Source of the DNA: Tigriopus japonicus
Lineage: Eukaryota > Arthropoda > Copepoda > Harpacticoida > Harpacticidae
Direction of reading: 5' to 3'
Assembly (NCBI GenBank): GCA_010645155.1
Contig: CM021322.1
Span: forward strand, 9,712,334-9,776,333
Length of the DNA stretch: 64,000 nt
Part shown: in pieces, positions 23,739 through 34,600 of the stretch
Layout: each line of letters opens with the position of its first letter
Numbering within the stretch: position 1 is the first letter of the stretch
Made by a program: the position numbers and the translations under genes
The notes under the pieces: model-generated
What the model was told of the DNA's origin: nothing
Database searches by the model: none
Seen by the model: only the letters and a program-made list of their open reading frames with translations

Positions 23739-25921
23739 TCAGTTTGGCATTATATTTTGGCGAAAATTGCATAAAGAGAAACAAACGAAAATTATTTTGT
23801 CACCATATTTAGTCTCTGAGGCGTGTAGGACGTTTTTTAGCATTCTATAGGTTTTAGCCAAGCCAATAACCCGTTCCACGTGGACACGAACAGAGGCTAT
23901 GCGTCGATCTCTGATAACGGTGTCAGCAGGTAACTGATTAACCCCTTTCATCGTCGTTGGAGTGTTCACTTGTACATTTTTGGAAGCCATGAGGTCTTGA
24001 ACTTGTAAGCCACGATCAGCCATAATTGAATCATTGTCTTCAAACAATTCATTTGATGAAACTATTTTGGATCTTTCTAAAATCTGTCGATCAGACGTAG
24101 ATCCACCGTAAATGTCAGAAATGAAAGTCACTAATCCTTTAGGACTTATTCCTACAATTACTTTTAAGGTGTTCCTATTTTTATAGGAGCTCCAAGTTGC
24201 GCTTTGGGCTTGAACATTGGTTGGTCTTTCGATAGGGATCTCGGTTGCGTCAAGGATGACGCGAGTGTTCGGGTATTAGTAACATTACCCGTTACGTCAC
24301 TTCAGAGCATTCAGGATCAGAATTTTTTTATTGCACTCCAAGTATTAAGTTATATAAAATTCTTTCAATCATATTGTTATTTGTGTCAAAGAAAATATGA
24401 TCCATGTATGTTGTACACTTTTATCAATGTTATTTTATCATTGAATCTCTATTTTTACATTTGCCGCCCTGAACATTTTTACCTCTGCTGCCCTGAATTT
24501 TATGCCTCGGCCCTAGAGCAGTGCTGGAGGGTCCTTGCCTTACAATCAGGAATGCTGCCAACAGCGACAAGACGGTCCATTTCAATGAAAATACATGTTT
24601 TCTGTCGGCCGATTTCCATGAATGTTTTTTGGGCAATCAGGCTACACAATGACTCCGTGACTTAGAAACGTACGATTTTGCAACATGAAATAGAATTACG
24701 GACAAAGTAATTTGAATGCACATTTGAATGCACCAAGCGTATCTAGAGACCTTTTTTCAATTCTTTCACAGCAAACCTGTTAGTCAAATCTTCCACTCAA
24801 TTGAAACAGGACTAACGAAGTGTACCTCACTCGACCACATTAAACTTTAAATATTTCAAAGTATAGTCATGTAATTAAAAAAATAAGCAGGTTTTCAAGA
24901 TGTATCAGGAAGACGCAATTTCATGCATTATATTTAATAGAAACTGGAAACGTCAGGCTATTGTTAAAGTAAGTAACCGAACTTTGGCCAAATTTTGATT
25001 AAAGCCAGTTTGGCCGTGATGGCAAAACTGATTGGAGGGGTCCGGTAATGACCCTTATTTGGACCGAAAATCTTCCGGCATGAATGACTGATTCACGGCT
25101 TTCGTGGGCCAAATGTTGAGCTCTTGAAGCTGGAAAAACATGAAGTTTAACCACGTTTGGAAGATCCTTGCCGCACTCGCTCGAGAAATGCCGAAAAGGC
25201 AACCAAGTTGATGGTTATCGTTATCAAGCTTCAACTTTATCAAGGTCAGAAACAGCTCATCTTTCGGCGACAATTTCTTGGATTGTGTTCGAAGTCGCAT
25301 AGCGGCAGGACCAAGACATGAAAAAAAATAACAGAAATGGTCGTAGTCCAAAAAACCCGTGAAGTATTGGATTGAATCTGGATTATTCTTGTAGGCTAGA
25401 ATTCCAAATCTCAGGTTCAAATTTTCCTCCGTTTGGGTATCCATCTCTGAAGTCAATGTGATATTGGTTTGACACCCTTTCTCAGTTGGCTCTTCAATGT
25501 TTTCAGTCATGACCTCAACTTGTACTTCGTCATGATTGTTGAAAAAAGAGTCTGGTGAGATTTCTGCTTCGCTCTTTCTTTTGGCCAATCGAGTTTGATC
25601 AAGCCTTTGTTGTCGCAACTTGCGTCTTTCATCCCGAGCCATTGATTCTTTACTCGGTCTTGACTTGTGCATGAACACCGTAGGTACGACACCAGGTCGT
25701 AGCCGCTTTCGATGTTCATCCCCACATGGAATCATTGGAATCGCGAAATCTTCAGGAACAAAATGCGCGCTGCACAGACGTGACGATGGACTAGGATACC
25801 AAAGCTTCTTCTTATCTGTGACACGATTGATCGCAATGCACCAACGCTTCAGAAGCCCCGGATCTCTGGGAAATGCATGAGAAGCCGGTTTGGCACACCC
25901 AACAGCACAACAAATCTTCAT
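23739..25921 (-). pseudogene. THAP-HTH-DDE transposase of the ISL2EU element, split by an insertion
   Basis: Read from ATG 25921 (MKICCAVGCAKPASHAF), with a THAP C2CH finger (CCAVGC, then CSAHF and the VPTVF ending) at about residues 4-85. A basic, acidic linker follows, then a helix-turn-helix (LSPKDELFLTLIKL, CLFGISRASAARIFQTWL). The frame then stops at TAA 25057-25055 because of the insertion 24276-25055. It resumes at 24275 with YPNTRVILDATEIPIERP (first catalytic Asp), SYKNRNTLKVIVG, IYGGSTSDRQILERSK, DSIMADRGLQVQDLM (second Asp) and VHVERVIGLAKTYRMLKN (likely Glu), ending at 23739. No other frameshift was seen, so the insertion alone breaks it. It converges on the YqaJ gene with 68 bases between the two stop codons. 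Confidence 0.9.
24276..25055. mobile_element. 780-bp insertion inside the ISL2EU transposase
   Basis: Removing this block rejoins the transposase frame cleanly, and TA stands on both sides (24274-24275 and 25056-25057), as expected of a Tc1/mariner-like insertion. Terminal similarity is weak: the left end reads GTAACATTACCC and the right end, inverted, GGGTCATTACCG, sharing CATTACC. A TTA trinucleotide flank, as for Harbinger elements, is also compatible by eye but would leave extra bases in the host gene. No coding region was found. Confidence 0.65.
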
Positions 25922-25963
25922 TTTGAGCTGTAAAGAACCGCCCACGTTGATTGATTTCGTTTG

Positions 25964-26023
25964 TTTGTTTGCGGCGTAGCACTTCTACGCCATCTAGCGA
26001 ACGTTTTTTGAGCTTGTCTAATT
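25964..26023 (-). repeat. Right subterminal inverted repeat
   Basis: Partner of 21962-22021, 59 of 60 bases identical, just upstream of the transposase start. Confidence 0.9.
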
Positions 26024-26044
26024 ACAGCCGAAATTTTGATTTTG

Positions 26045-26084
26045 GTTTCAGTTATGCTTAACTAAACGAAAAGCAGACATGCAC
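26045..26084 (-). repeat. Right terminal inverted repeat of the ISL2EU-type element
   Basis: Partner of 21641-21680; followed directly by the TTTA direct repeat. Confidence 0.92.
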
Positions 26085-26755
26085 TTTAAAGAAGCCGAAG
26101 ATACTTTTGGTTCAAAAACCTTTACAACTTCTTTTGACCAAATTGTTTTTTTCAAAACTGAGTTTTTCATGATGTTGAACACATAATCAATTTAAATTTA
26201 AAGTGAATTTTGCATGAATATAATTTTTCAATCAGTTGCTTGCAGTTTTGGTTAAGCCCTCTTTATACGAAAACTTTTGGTTATGATCTTGTTTGGTCCA
26301 TCACTAACTGACATCAAAAATAAAATTTCTGCCCAAAAGTGCATTTGTCCATCGCTATGATTCAGACGCCACAATTGACTGCAGTCAAAAACAAGGCACA
26401 ACCTAATGTTTAACTTAAGTATTTGTTTAGAGGACTTGTTTGAAATGGACTTTCAATTGGCAGCCAAAGATTTGCATGTGTCGCAATTTAGCAATTACTT
26501 GGTAATTGCCTGTGTCATCATTGATGATACAGGTAATTACAGGTAAGTACTTGATGATTCATCAAGTTTCAAAAGTTGCCAAATTCGGCTAAGATGCTAC
26601 AAAAATTTTCTTGTGGCCATTCAGCAGCCTCAAAAGTTGCCATTTTGTGGCCAAATTTCAACCGGTGGCCACTAACGTTTGTTCGTGGCTATCACCATTC
26701 CAAAGTTACCTTTTTTGGAAATTATTGCCGCCGCAGCGGCCACCTGACAACCCTG

Positions 26756-27843
26756 GTTGGCANGTCGTCTACACATTGAAAGTATTGAATTCCTTTGTCA
26801 TTAATGGTGGGGCCTTGGTGACCTGGGCTTTTCGGCAGGTCAGAGACACAAATGATAAGCAGTGGTGGATCCTTCATCATGAGATTGTGTTCTATTGAAA
26901 CCTCAAATTTGTTTGATTGAAAAGTACAACACACAATTAATGATATTGTTGTATGCACTAACTTGCTTAACACCCTTCAATTTGCAAGGGTATAACTGTT
27001 CAAGGTGTCTAGCCTTATGAACCATAATGTAAGAACTTAGTTGGGTGTTAGGGTAAATAACGAGTTCTCATGTAGTTGGAACTTGATTTCTATATGCATA
27101 TAGTATCCTCTTAGTCATTACAAATGCATTTTTGGGCAATTTCATGCTTAGTCTTTTCACTCTTTGCCCTAATGCAAGCAGTTTTGGAAACCCTGCATAT
27201 TTCTGTGTTATTGTCAGTTAAAGTTGCGCTCAAAAGTAAACATGCTTCATGAACCCAAATGTACTTACTTTCAGCTTATAATACATATATATTTGATTTA
27301 AAACTCTTTCTTTTCATTTTAAATGATGAAGAATGCCTAAAATATTTTTACCGACTCTTAAAATAAGGTGCAAAGTTATTGGTTGAAGGTTTCAAATCGT
27401 GCTACTTTTGGAACCTATTGGGCACCCTGAAATGCTTTTTCCCAGATTGACGAGATTGATTTTTGGACTGAGATTGGGGGCATCAAGATTGGGTCAAGGC
27501 TAGATTGAAAGACTGAACAGATTGAATGATTGGGATTTTCCATCAGTAGTAAATTGTCAATGATGATGATGACTGGAACAATTTGAGAATGGTCAAACAA
27601 ATCTGCTTCACTTTGTCTGAGTGTCTGAGAGGGGGACCAAACCCCTCAAGTTATGTACAACGTCAACGTATGTTCTCAGGGATGGCAAAAACGGCATGAT
27701 GAACAACTTCTTTCCCAAAGACCGACCCTACTGTACTCATCCCTGTTTTAGAACCTCATTGACTGGGAAACTGTATTCATACCCAAAGTATGGAAAATAA
27801 AGAAAAAGATCAGGAATCAGTACTGAGAAAAGGAGCCAAATAC
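26756..27843. other. Non-coding stretch with one undetermined base
   Basis: No gene recognised. Position 26763 is N, the only ambiguous base noticed, and falls at the boundary of the nested transposons. Confidence 0.5.
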
Positions 27844-27915
27844 TGGAGGAGCCGGGATTTGAACCCGGGACTTTCCGCATGCGAAGCGGACACTCTACCA
27901 CTGAGTTACACCCCC
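27844..27915 (-). tRNA. tRNA-Ala (anticodon CGC)
   Basis: The minus strand folds as a 72-nt cloverleaf: acceptor GGGGGTG/CTCCTCC with discriminator A, D arm ACTC/GAGT, anticodon stem TCCGC/GCGGA around loop TTCGCAT (anticodon CGC), and T arm CCGGG/CCCGG with loop TTCAAAT. The G3-U70 wobble pair, the identity element of alanine tRNA, is present. The internal B box GGTTCAAATCC is good. TTTT, a Pol III terminator, follows 12 bases after the 3' end (complement of 27828-27831). Two departures from a standard Ala tRNA: a T6-T67 mismatch in the acceptor stem and A instead of G at position 10, within the A box. It may be a functional minor-codon tRNA or a mildly decayed copy. No intron and no encoded CCA, as expected for a nuclear gene. 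Confidence 0.93.
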
Positions 27916-28644
27916 TACTGCATAAAACGCATTATATATTTTGATTAAATAAACACGATTTCCATTTATTTCGTTGTTTGAGCAATTTTGACGCTGACCG
28001 AATTATTTAATAGCTAGATAACTTTTTTTGATTGAAGAAAAACTCCAAAGTTAAGCAAATGTTGTTATTGATCGACAATATTCTTATATCCATCATACTC
28101 TAAATGAAAAATATGTCATCCACGATAGCATATTCTCCGGCATGCCGAAGCAATTCATCCATTTTCAGGATGAGACCACTCGTTGTGCAGGTATTACGGA
28201 ACTAAAGTTTCATACCCAATCAGATGTTAATTATTAGTTTTATCCATTCTTTGTCTATTTCGATTTCCTTTGCCCTTTCTTTTGTTTATACTTGCAATTT
28301 CTGGCAAATGGACTGACAAGGCCTACTTTTGTTATCTAAAACAACTATGGCGAAGGCAAAAATTTCCGACCCGGATAAACGAAACCAAAACTTTCGACCT
28401 AAAAGCCGAGATCCAAAAATTTATTGAACTAAAATTGTAAAATTTAAAATTTTCCAAGTTAAAAATGCCACATTTTTTTAGTTTACTTCCTCTTTCTACT
28501 TTACTGGCTTTTATTTGCCAGTTTTAGAGCTCAAAAGGCTAAGAATTTATTTTGTCAAAGGCTGCACTAGTAAGTGACCATCATTTTTTGACGACAGTAT
28601 GACCACAGAATTACTTCAACGGCATGGAAAAAGACTAAACTTAC
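27916..28644. other. Downstream intron or intergenic sequence of the Spire-like gene
   Basis: The Spire-like gene must continue in this direction, because its last visible exon ends in a donor site at 28644-28639. No exon carrying the expected final Cys pair of the zinc finger could be identified here or further left. Confidence 0.4.
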
Positions 28645-31600
28645 TTTTTGGGTAACGTTGCGTAAGGACTCATGGAAGCAAGCTGATTGGGCGGCAGACT
28701 AATTGGTCCAATATGGTCGGTTGGTTCGAATCCAATTGATCCTGAAACACTGGAAATGGCTGGAACCATCAATGACATAGGTTGAGCCGACGAGGCCACC
28801 AATCCCGTTCCCCGACGATTTCGATCGGGAGAATTGGGCGCACTGCCCACCGAATTGCCCGCTAAAATGCCCAATGAATCCGGAAGGGACAGTTTTTTAT
28901 CCTTCAAATGCGAAATGGATCCACCTGTTCCACTTCCTCCTCCAGAAGACAAGCTGTTCTTTGAAGAGAGACAATGGAGATTCTTATCCCCGGAATGATG
29001 GGTACTGATTGGACTGAGAGTGAAAACGGGCGTGTTACTGAAATGTTCCAATGGAATTTTCATCTGGAAACAAATTGAGACGAGATTGGAACCATTGAAA
29101 TGAGATGAATCTTTTTTCCTTCAAATTAAGACTAAATAATTACTAGTTGGACAAAGAATGGACGATAATAGATTGCTATTTTGTAGAGAAAATACTTACT
29201 TTAGAATGGCACTTTTGGCAAACGAGTTGTTTGCACATTTCACATTTACTTCCACGACAGAACAATCCAAAGCGCGTTTTCATACACAAGAAGCACACCT
29301 GAAAGCAAGACAAAGATTCGTGTGAAGATCATGTAGAAACTTATCAGATTCTTCCCACCGACCACCATTATCAGCACCATTACCGTCATCAGCATCTTAA
29401 CTCGATGAAACCGCCATCTCGTACCTTGAAGAGCTCTCATTAAAACGTATAAAAACATCAGATAATGGAGCTGCACATGCTCCGAGTATTTCATTTGGTG
29501 CACAAAAGTGCAGTTTCCTAACACATTCTCCAATTCATTCAGATCAATACGTGTTCGAGGTCTGAGACTCAATTTGTAATCATTCACTTTTAGGTGATCC
29601 ATGACTTAGTTTTACACGAATGAATGAATTACAATGGACCCTGTACAACTCATTTCCTTCTCGTGGTACTTAAAGCTCGGTAAGATGGCGCAATGTGAAT
29701 TGGTTCAATTACCTGACGTTAGATGGCGACACACCTTTAGTGGTTGAAAGGTAAATTTTCACCAATTCAATCAAAAAAAAATTGACTTCTCAACCTCTAA
29801 AGATGTGTCACCATCTAATGTTAAGTAATTGAACTTATTTGCCTAACGCCATCTTACTGAGTTTTTAGAACTAAGAACAGAAAACCATCTGTGCAGGGTC
29901 CATTGAACATTTTTGGCAATCGTCAAAGGGTCTCAGATTTTCACCAATTGTATTTTACTTTAAAAAAAACACGACTTATTATTAATGATGGACCAAAAAG
30001 ATAATCCTTAGCGAAACTCGAAAGTTTTGACCCGACGGAATGCAAGACGAAACCGACATCGAAAATGCCTGACGGGAAAACTAATTCAAAGAAAAACTAA
30101 TCTACAAATATTTTTGGTATTGGCAAGCGAAAAGACAAATAAATAGGTTAAGGTAATCGCTGTTCCACATACATTTTTCTTTCAAACTGTATGTTTTTAG
30201 TATTGGTCTACTTTCGGTTTCGGTAGGTTTAGCCAAAACTAAAAATGCCAGCCAAAACTAAATATGCCAGCCAAAACTAAAAATGCCAGCCAAAACTAAA
30301 AATGCCAGCCAAAACTAAAAATACTAGCCGAAACTAAAAATGCCAGACAAAACTAAAAATGCCAGACAATCTTGAATGCAAGTCAAGTCATTGGTCAAAA
30401 GCGAGGAGATATTATTCTGGTCTCCTAATATTTGAATTACCGATTTTAAGGCAGCTTCATTCTTTCTGCCCCCTTTCCGTTCATAAGATTTACAATGTCT
30501 CAAATTCCCGTTTTCCATGATGCCATTTTTTGCAATCTCAAGAAAAATTTCTTTGACAATGCAAAATGGAAATATTGCCTGTAAACATCCGTCGATATTT
30601 ATCTAAAAAAATACCTTAAAGCATCTATGTTTCCAGTTATCATAGCAACCATTTCCAAATAATTTGTGATCTTTCTGAGCTCACAAGGAGCATTCAAAAA
30701 ATGGCCCAAATAGCTTGTTCCACGTTGATTGATATGTAGAATGATTCGAAGTTTCAGTTGTACTTAATGCAACAACACCTCAGGCTTCTCGTGTCCAATT
30801 AGTCTGAAGGTTGTTTTCATCCTCTGGAAACATCCAATTCAAACGTATCAATCGAGTGACCACTAAATACTGCTTGCTGATTGCAGCCACTTCCATCAAG
30901 ATGTGGAAAAATCAAGGACTAATTAAAATTGTCTGAGAAATATCCAACCTCAAGTTAGACAGGCTTTTTGTCGTCTCTTAAATACAACACACTATCAATC
31001 AATTCTTCGATCGTCCAAAAATTCGCCTTGAAGAGCCACCCTTCACCAACCCGTTGAAGAATTGATTCAAATACGCTTCTATTTCATTTTCAACAATTTC
31101 ATCTCTGTTAACGTGGACGAAATCAAATCGCCTGTCGAGCCTCGTTTTTTGGCGTCATATGGTTTTCCTTGAGCGTCTGTGATGTCTCGTATCACAAGTC
31201 GGATGCGGGTTGACGCACTCTCATTAATCCCTGACAACCCTGCCAACTCAGCATCCATCCTACTTTTCCGTCGTCTTCTCTATGTCCAAGGGTAGACTTT
31301 TTTTCTGATGCTTCGAAATGTTCCTTTAGGACAAATCTTGACGAAACCCTCCGAGAAAACTGTTTTGACAGGCTGAACAATTCATGCTCTTTTTTCTCGC
31401 GCTTTGACGAAGACTTCTCAAAGGAAAACCTTGCCGTGATTGGATCTGGGCTTGGCAAATGGCTGCTGCCAACAATAACTACGGAATGATGAGTGATCAT
31501 CTCATCAGACAGAGACGAGCAATGTGCGTTTGACCTTGGACAACAAATTCAAGACTACTTTCTGAACACAGATCAATCATTGGGATATCGTCACAAGATT

Positions 31601-34600
31601 CTGAAGACGATGGAGATCATGGAAGAGTAAACATGAAGGCAAATATGGTGATAATGTGCAACAGATACAAGTTTAGGATGGAGTTTCCTTGGCAACGAGT
31701 TTCTAAAGAACTCTTTTCTTGTAAATGGCATCTGCATTCAAATACGGTCATTAGTTTTACAAAATAATTATCGTGATTTTATCTTAATTTGAAGACATTT
31801 GAAATCTAACGAAATGATTTTGGCACATGATAATGGTTCTTGAAAGTAGGTCTGATCTGGCTTCGGGACTTTTATTTTTTACAAATCGCTTGTAACCACT
31901 CGCATTAATTTAATTGAAGACATATGTTTTATGATAACACACACTGAGGCTTTTTTCACACCCTTTATCGAGCCGTTTGTCAATAGAAAATTTCTTTTCT
32001 ACAACAGAAACTGACATGATCACATGACTCTACAAGCCAGTTTCAACGTCGGTAGGTGAGTTGCTGTGGGTGAAAATCAAGTAGAAAACGGAATAGATGG
32101 AATCAGTCAAAATTCAGTTTTATCAATTATTGAGTTAAAATCAACTTACTTTGCCCATTTCGACACTTTCTCGAACATTGCCATCGATGGGTAAGGCCTC
32201 CAACTCAGCCTTCGTCAGAACCGATCTGATATGCGCCACTTCGTCTAAGCGGAGGTTGAGTGTCTCAAAGCCCTCATTTTTCCGAGGTCCTTCCGATTGA
32301 TTGAACTCATTGTGGAGATTAGAGTGCATTTCGGCCACGTTTAAGGTGTACCCATCTGAAACTGGGGGATTCACCCGACTGTGCCGAGGTGAGTGGTTCT
32401 GAGGTGTAGTGGGCTGGGTTGACTGGTTCGAGCCTCCGCTGGATGATCCGGAGGACACGGAAGAAGACTTCCGGGACCGACCAGATCTTGACTCACAAAT
32501 AGTGATGGAATGCCTTCTCTGCAAATTGGATTTGCCCGCAGATGAGGTGCTTAAATTAGCCAGATCCTTGACAACTAAAAAAAACAAAACGAAAATCTTG
32601 GTTATTAATCGACTTCGTCTTAAAGTGGTAGAAGCCCAGCTATTTCGTCTGAAGTTCACTTAATGTGAAGGAAACCTATTTCAAAGAGGTAATTGCTGAC
32701 ATTTGGCAAAGGACGAGTCGTCTTGGGAAACATTTGCCAACAGGCTTGAAGGAAATTGGTGGATTTTGCACCACTAACTTTTCTTCAATTTTCCCGCCTC
32801 CGGGAATGCAACTTGACACTCGACGCACTAATCACGTCCTCTGAGACTCAGAATGAAAGAAAATGAAAGTAAGCAAGCAAGCAACAGAAACTTTTCGAGA
32901 CGAAACTGGTGCTAATTAATCATCTGTTCTTCAGACTTTCATCTTCAGCAAAACCAAGTGCCCTAAATGTAGCACTTCAAGAAAAGGAAAACTTGACTCG
33001 AATTCCACTGAGCGAAAAAAATGTTTTGTACACGATATTTCATGTCTGGAGATCGTAGTAGTTTCAAGCGTCGTCTTCATCTGAACTGAATCATAAATTG
33101 GTTTCCTGTCTCAGTGATGCCATAGTCAACCTTGAACTTCAACCACTTGAAATGGTCTCCATTTCCAACCCACAAAGAGCGAGCTTGAACCGCATTCTGT
33201 TTGTTGATGGGCTCAATCTGGAGCTCGATTTAATTTACGCTCAGGATGATCTACTATTAGCATGCAAGCAACAGGAACTGCGCTATCTTAAGTCTTGATC
33301 TTACTCGCTTTATGCCATCCTTTCTTGCTGGTGTTGATCTTGGGCGACCTCTCCATATCCGTTTCGTCTCCATCATCGCTTTCTGAAGATTCGTCCTCGA
33401 AGTCGTCCTCTTCCTCCTGAAACAGATCAATTATCTTCATAATGATTTTCCGCAATCACTTTTGAACCATGGATGAGATTTGCTAGCCAATTCGAAGATC
33501 ATGATCAGGCCCGAAATTCTCATTACGCGAGTGCAAAATTGACATAATGAAGATCGTTCTAGAATTGAGGTCATTAGGCCGCCGTGCCTATTGCACCATC
33601 GAGCATCAGTACACATGATGGCCAACGAAATAGAATCTGGCAAATCTACTGGCCTCAAAGATTCTTTCTCTGGGTCAATGACACACTTCCAAAGCCTAAG
33701 ATTACCATAAAAGCTCGTCCAAAAGTAGCAACAGCACGACTCCCCATTTTTGCCTCTATGCATTATTCAGAAGAGCAACCAACGGAATGCAGATATTCAG
33801 CAGGCGTTTCATCTCCAACTGAGGTTCAATCAAGTACCGGTCTCTGGGAACATATTGCATTGTTTCTTTTTTGCAAGCCCCATTCCAACATGGTTTGTTA
33901 GTCGGCAAACTCGGAAGAAGAAAAAAAATGTCGTTTTACATTAGGCGGATGATTGGAAGTTATTGTTGTCTTTCAAAGTCGAGGGTCGCACGTGTTTCCT
34001 GGTTGTCAGAACTGCTCATGCTCAATGCATTAATTTGAGATTGTTTGGCCACAAACACTTTTCGATGTTGAAATCGGATCAAGGCTACTGGAAATGTAAA
34101 TCCTTTTGTGGCTATTTTTCCGCTTACAAAACCATCTCAATGATGACTCATGTCGAGCTAACCAAGTTGGATGCAAAGATCACGTTTCTACCGTTGCAAA
34201 ATAAAGCGACAATCAAAGGAAAATGACATCAACGTTTAATCATCCTCACTGGTTCGCTGCCAATAATTCACTGCCACAGCTATCATAGTCATTATAGCGC
34301 TCAATCCAACAAAAATTAATCCAATTAAAATGGGCGTATGAAAGTCAACACGTGGCTTCGCCAAGCCTGGTTTGATCGTGGTCGTCGATTCACTTAAATC
34401 GATCCTGCCCTCAAATCCCGGGGGAACCGTGGGATCCACATTTTCTTTCAGTCTCGAGGTCTGGAACTTGCTCACGGGAGATCGATTGTAATCCACGCCC
34501 AAAAGACCGCCCTTATCCTCACGAGCCACCACTTGAAACTCATATGCCACGCGTGGAATCACCTCGATGGTGGTTTCAAACTGCGTTTTGGGCAGGAACT

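Larger units (their letters stand above)
21641..26084. mobile_element. ISL2EU-type DNA transposon, complete but inactivated
   Basis: A 4,444-bp element with 40-bp terminal inverted repeats (21641-21680 and 26045-26084, identical at 37 of 40 positions, beginning GTGCATGTCTGC). Direct repeats TTTA flank it (21637-21640 and 26085-26088). Inside are two convergent genes typical of ISL2EU elements: a SAP-SWIM-YqaJ nuclease-like protein on the plus strand and a THAP-HTH-DDE transposase on the minus strand. A second inverted pair of 60 bp lies inside the ends. Both genes are damaged: an in-frame TAG in the first and a 780-bp insertion in the second. Four-base TTTA duplication is what the sequence shows; I am unsure it is the usual length for this superfamily. 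Confidence 0.9.
21157..26755. mobile_element. Ends of an older hAT-like element enclosing the ISL2EU element
   Basis: The segment begins CAGGGTTGCCAGGT at 21157, and the minus strand from 26755 begins CAGGGTTGTCAGGT, one difference in 14. Both arms then carry GGCCAAATTT and repeated GTTGCC words. CAGGGTTGCCA ends are typical of hAT elements. The 8-base flanks (GTTAAGAC and GTTGGCAN) agree only partly, and an undetermined base (N at 26763) falls in the right one. If the arms belong to one copy, the ISL2EU element at 21641-26084 landed inside it. They could also be ends of two separate related copies. Confidence 0.45.

Noticed and set aside
28100..28200. Short frame with an acceptor-like TTTAG on the minus strand (NTCTTSGLILKMDELL), considered as the last Spire exon
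   Set aside because: The phase left by the previous donor does not fit this frame, and it lacks the expected C-x2-C pair.
31192..31500. 102-codon minus-strand frame in Spire intron 4
   Set aside because: Basic Ser/Lys-rich sequence without domain, start support or splice sites; probably chance.
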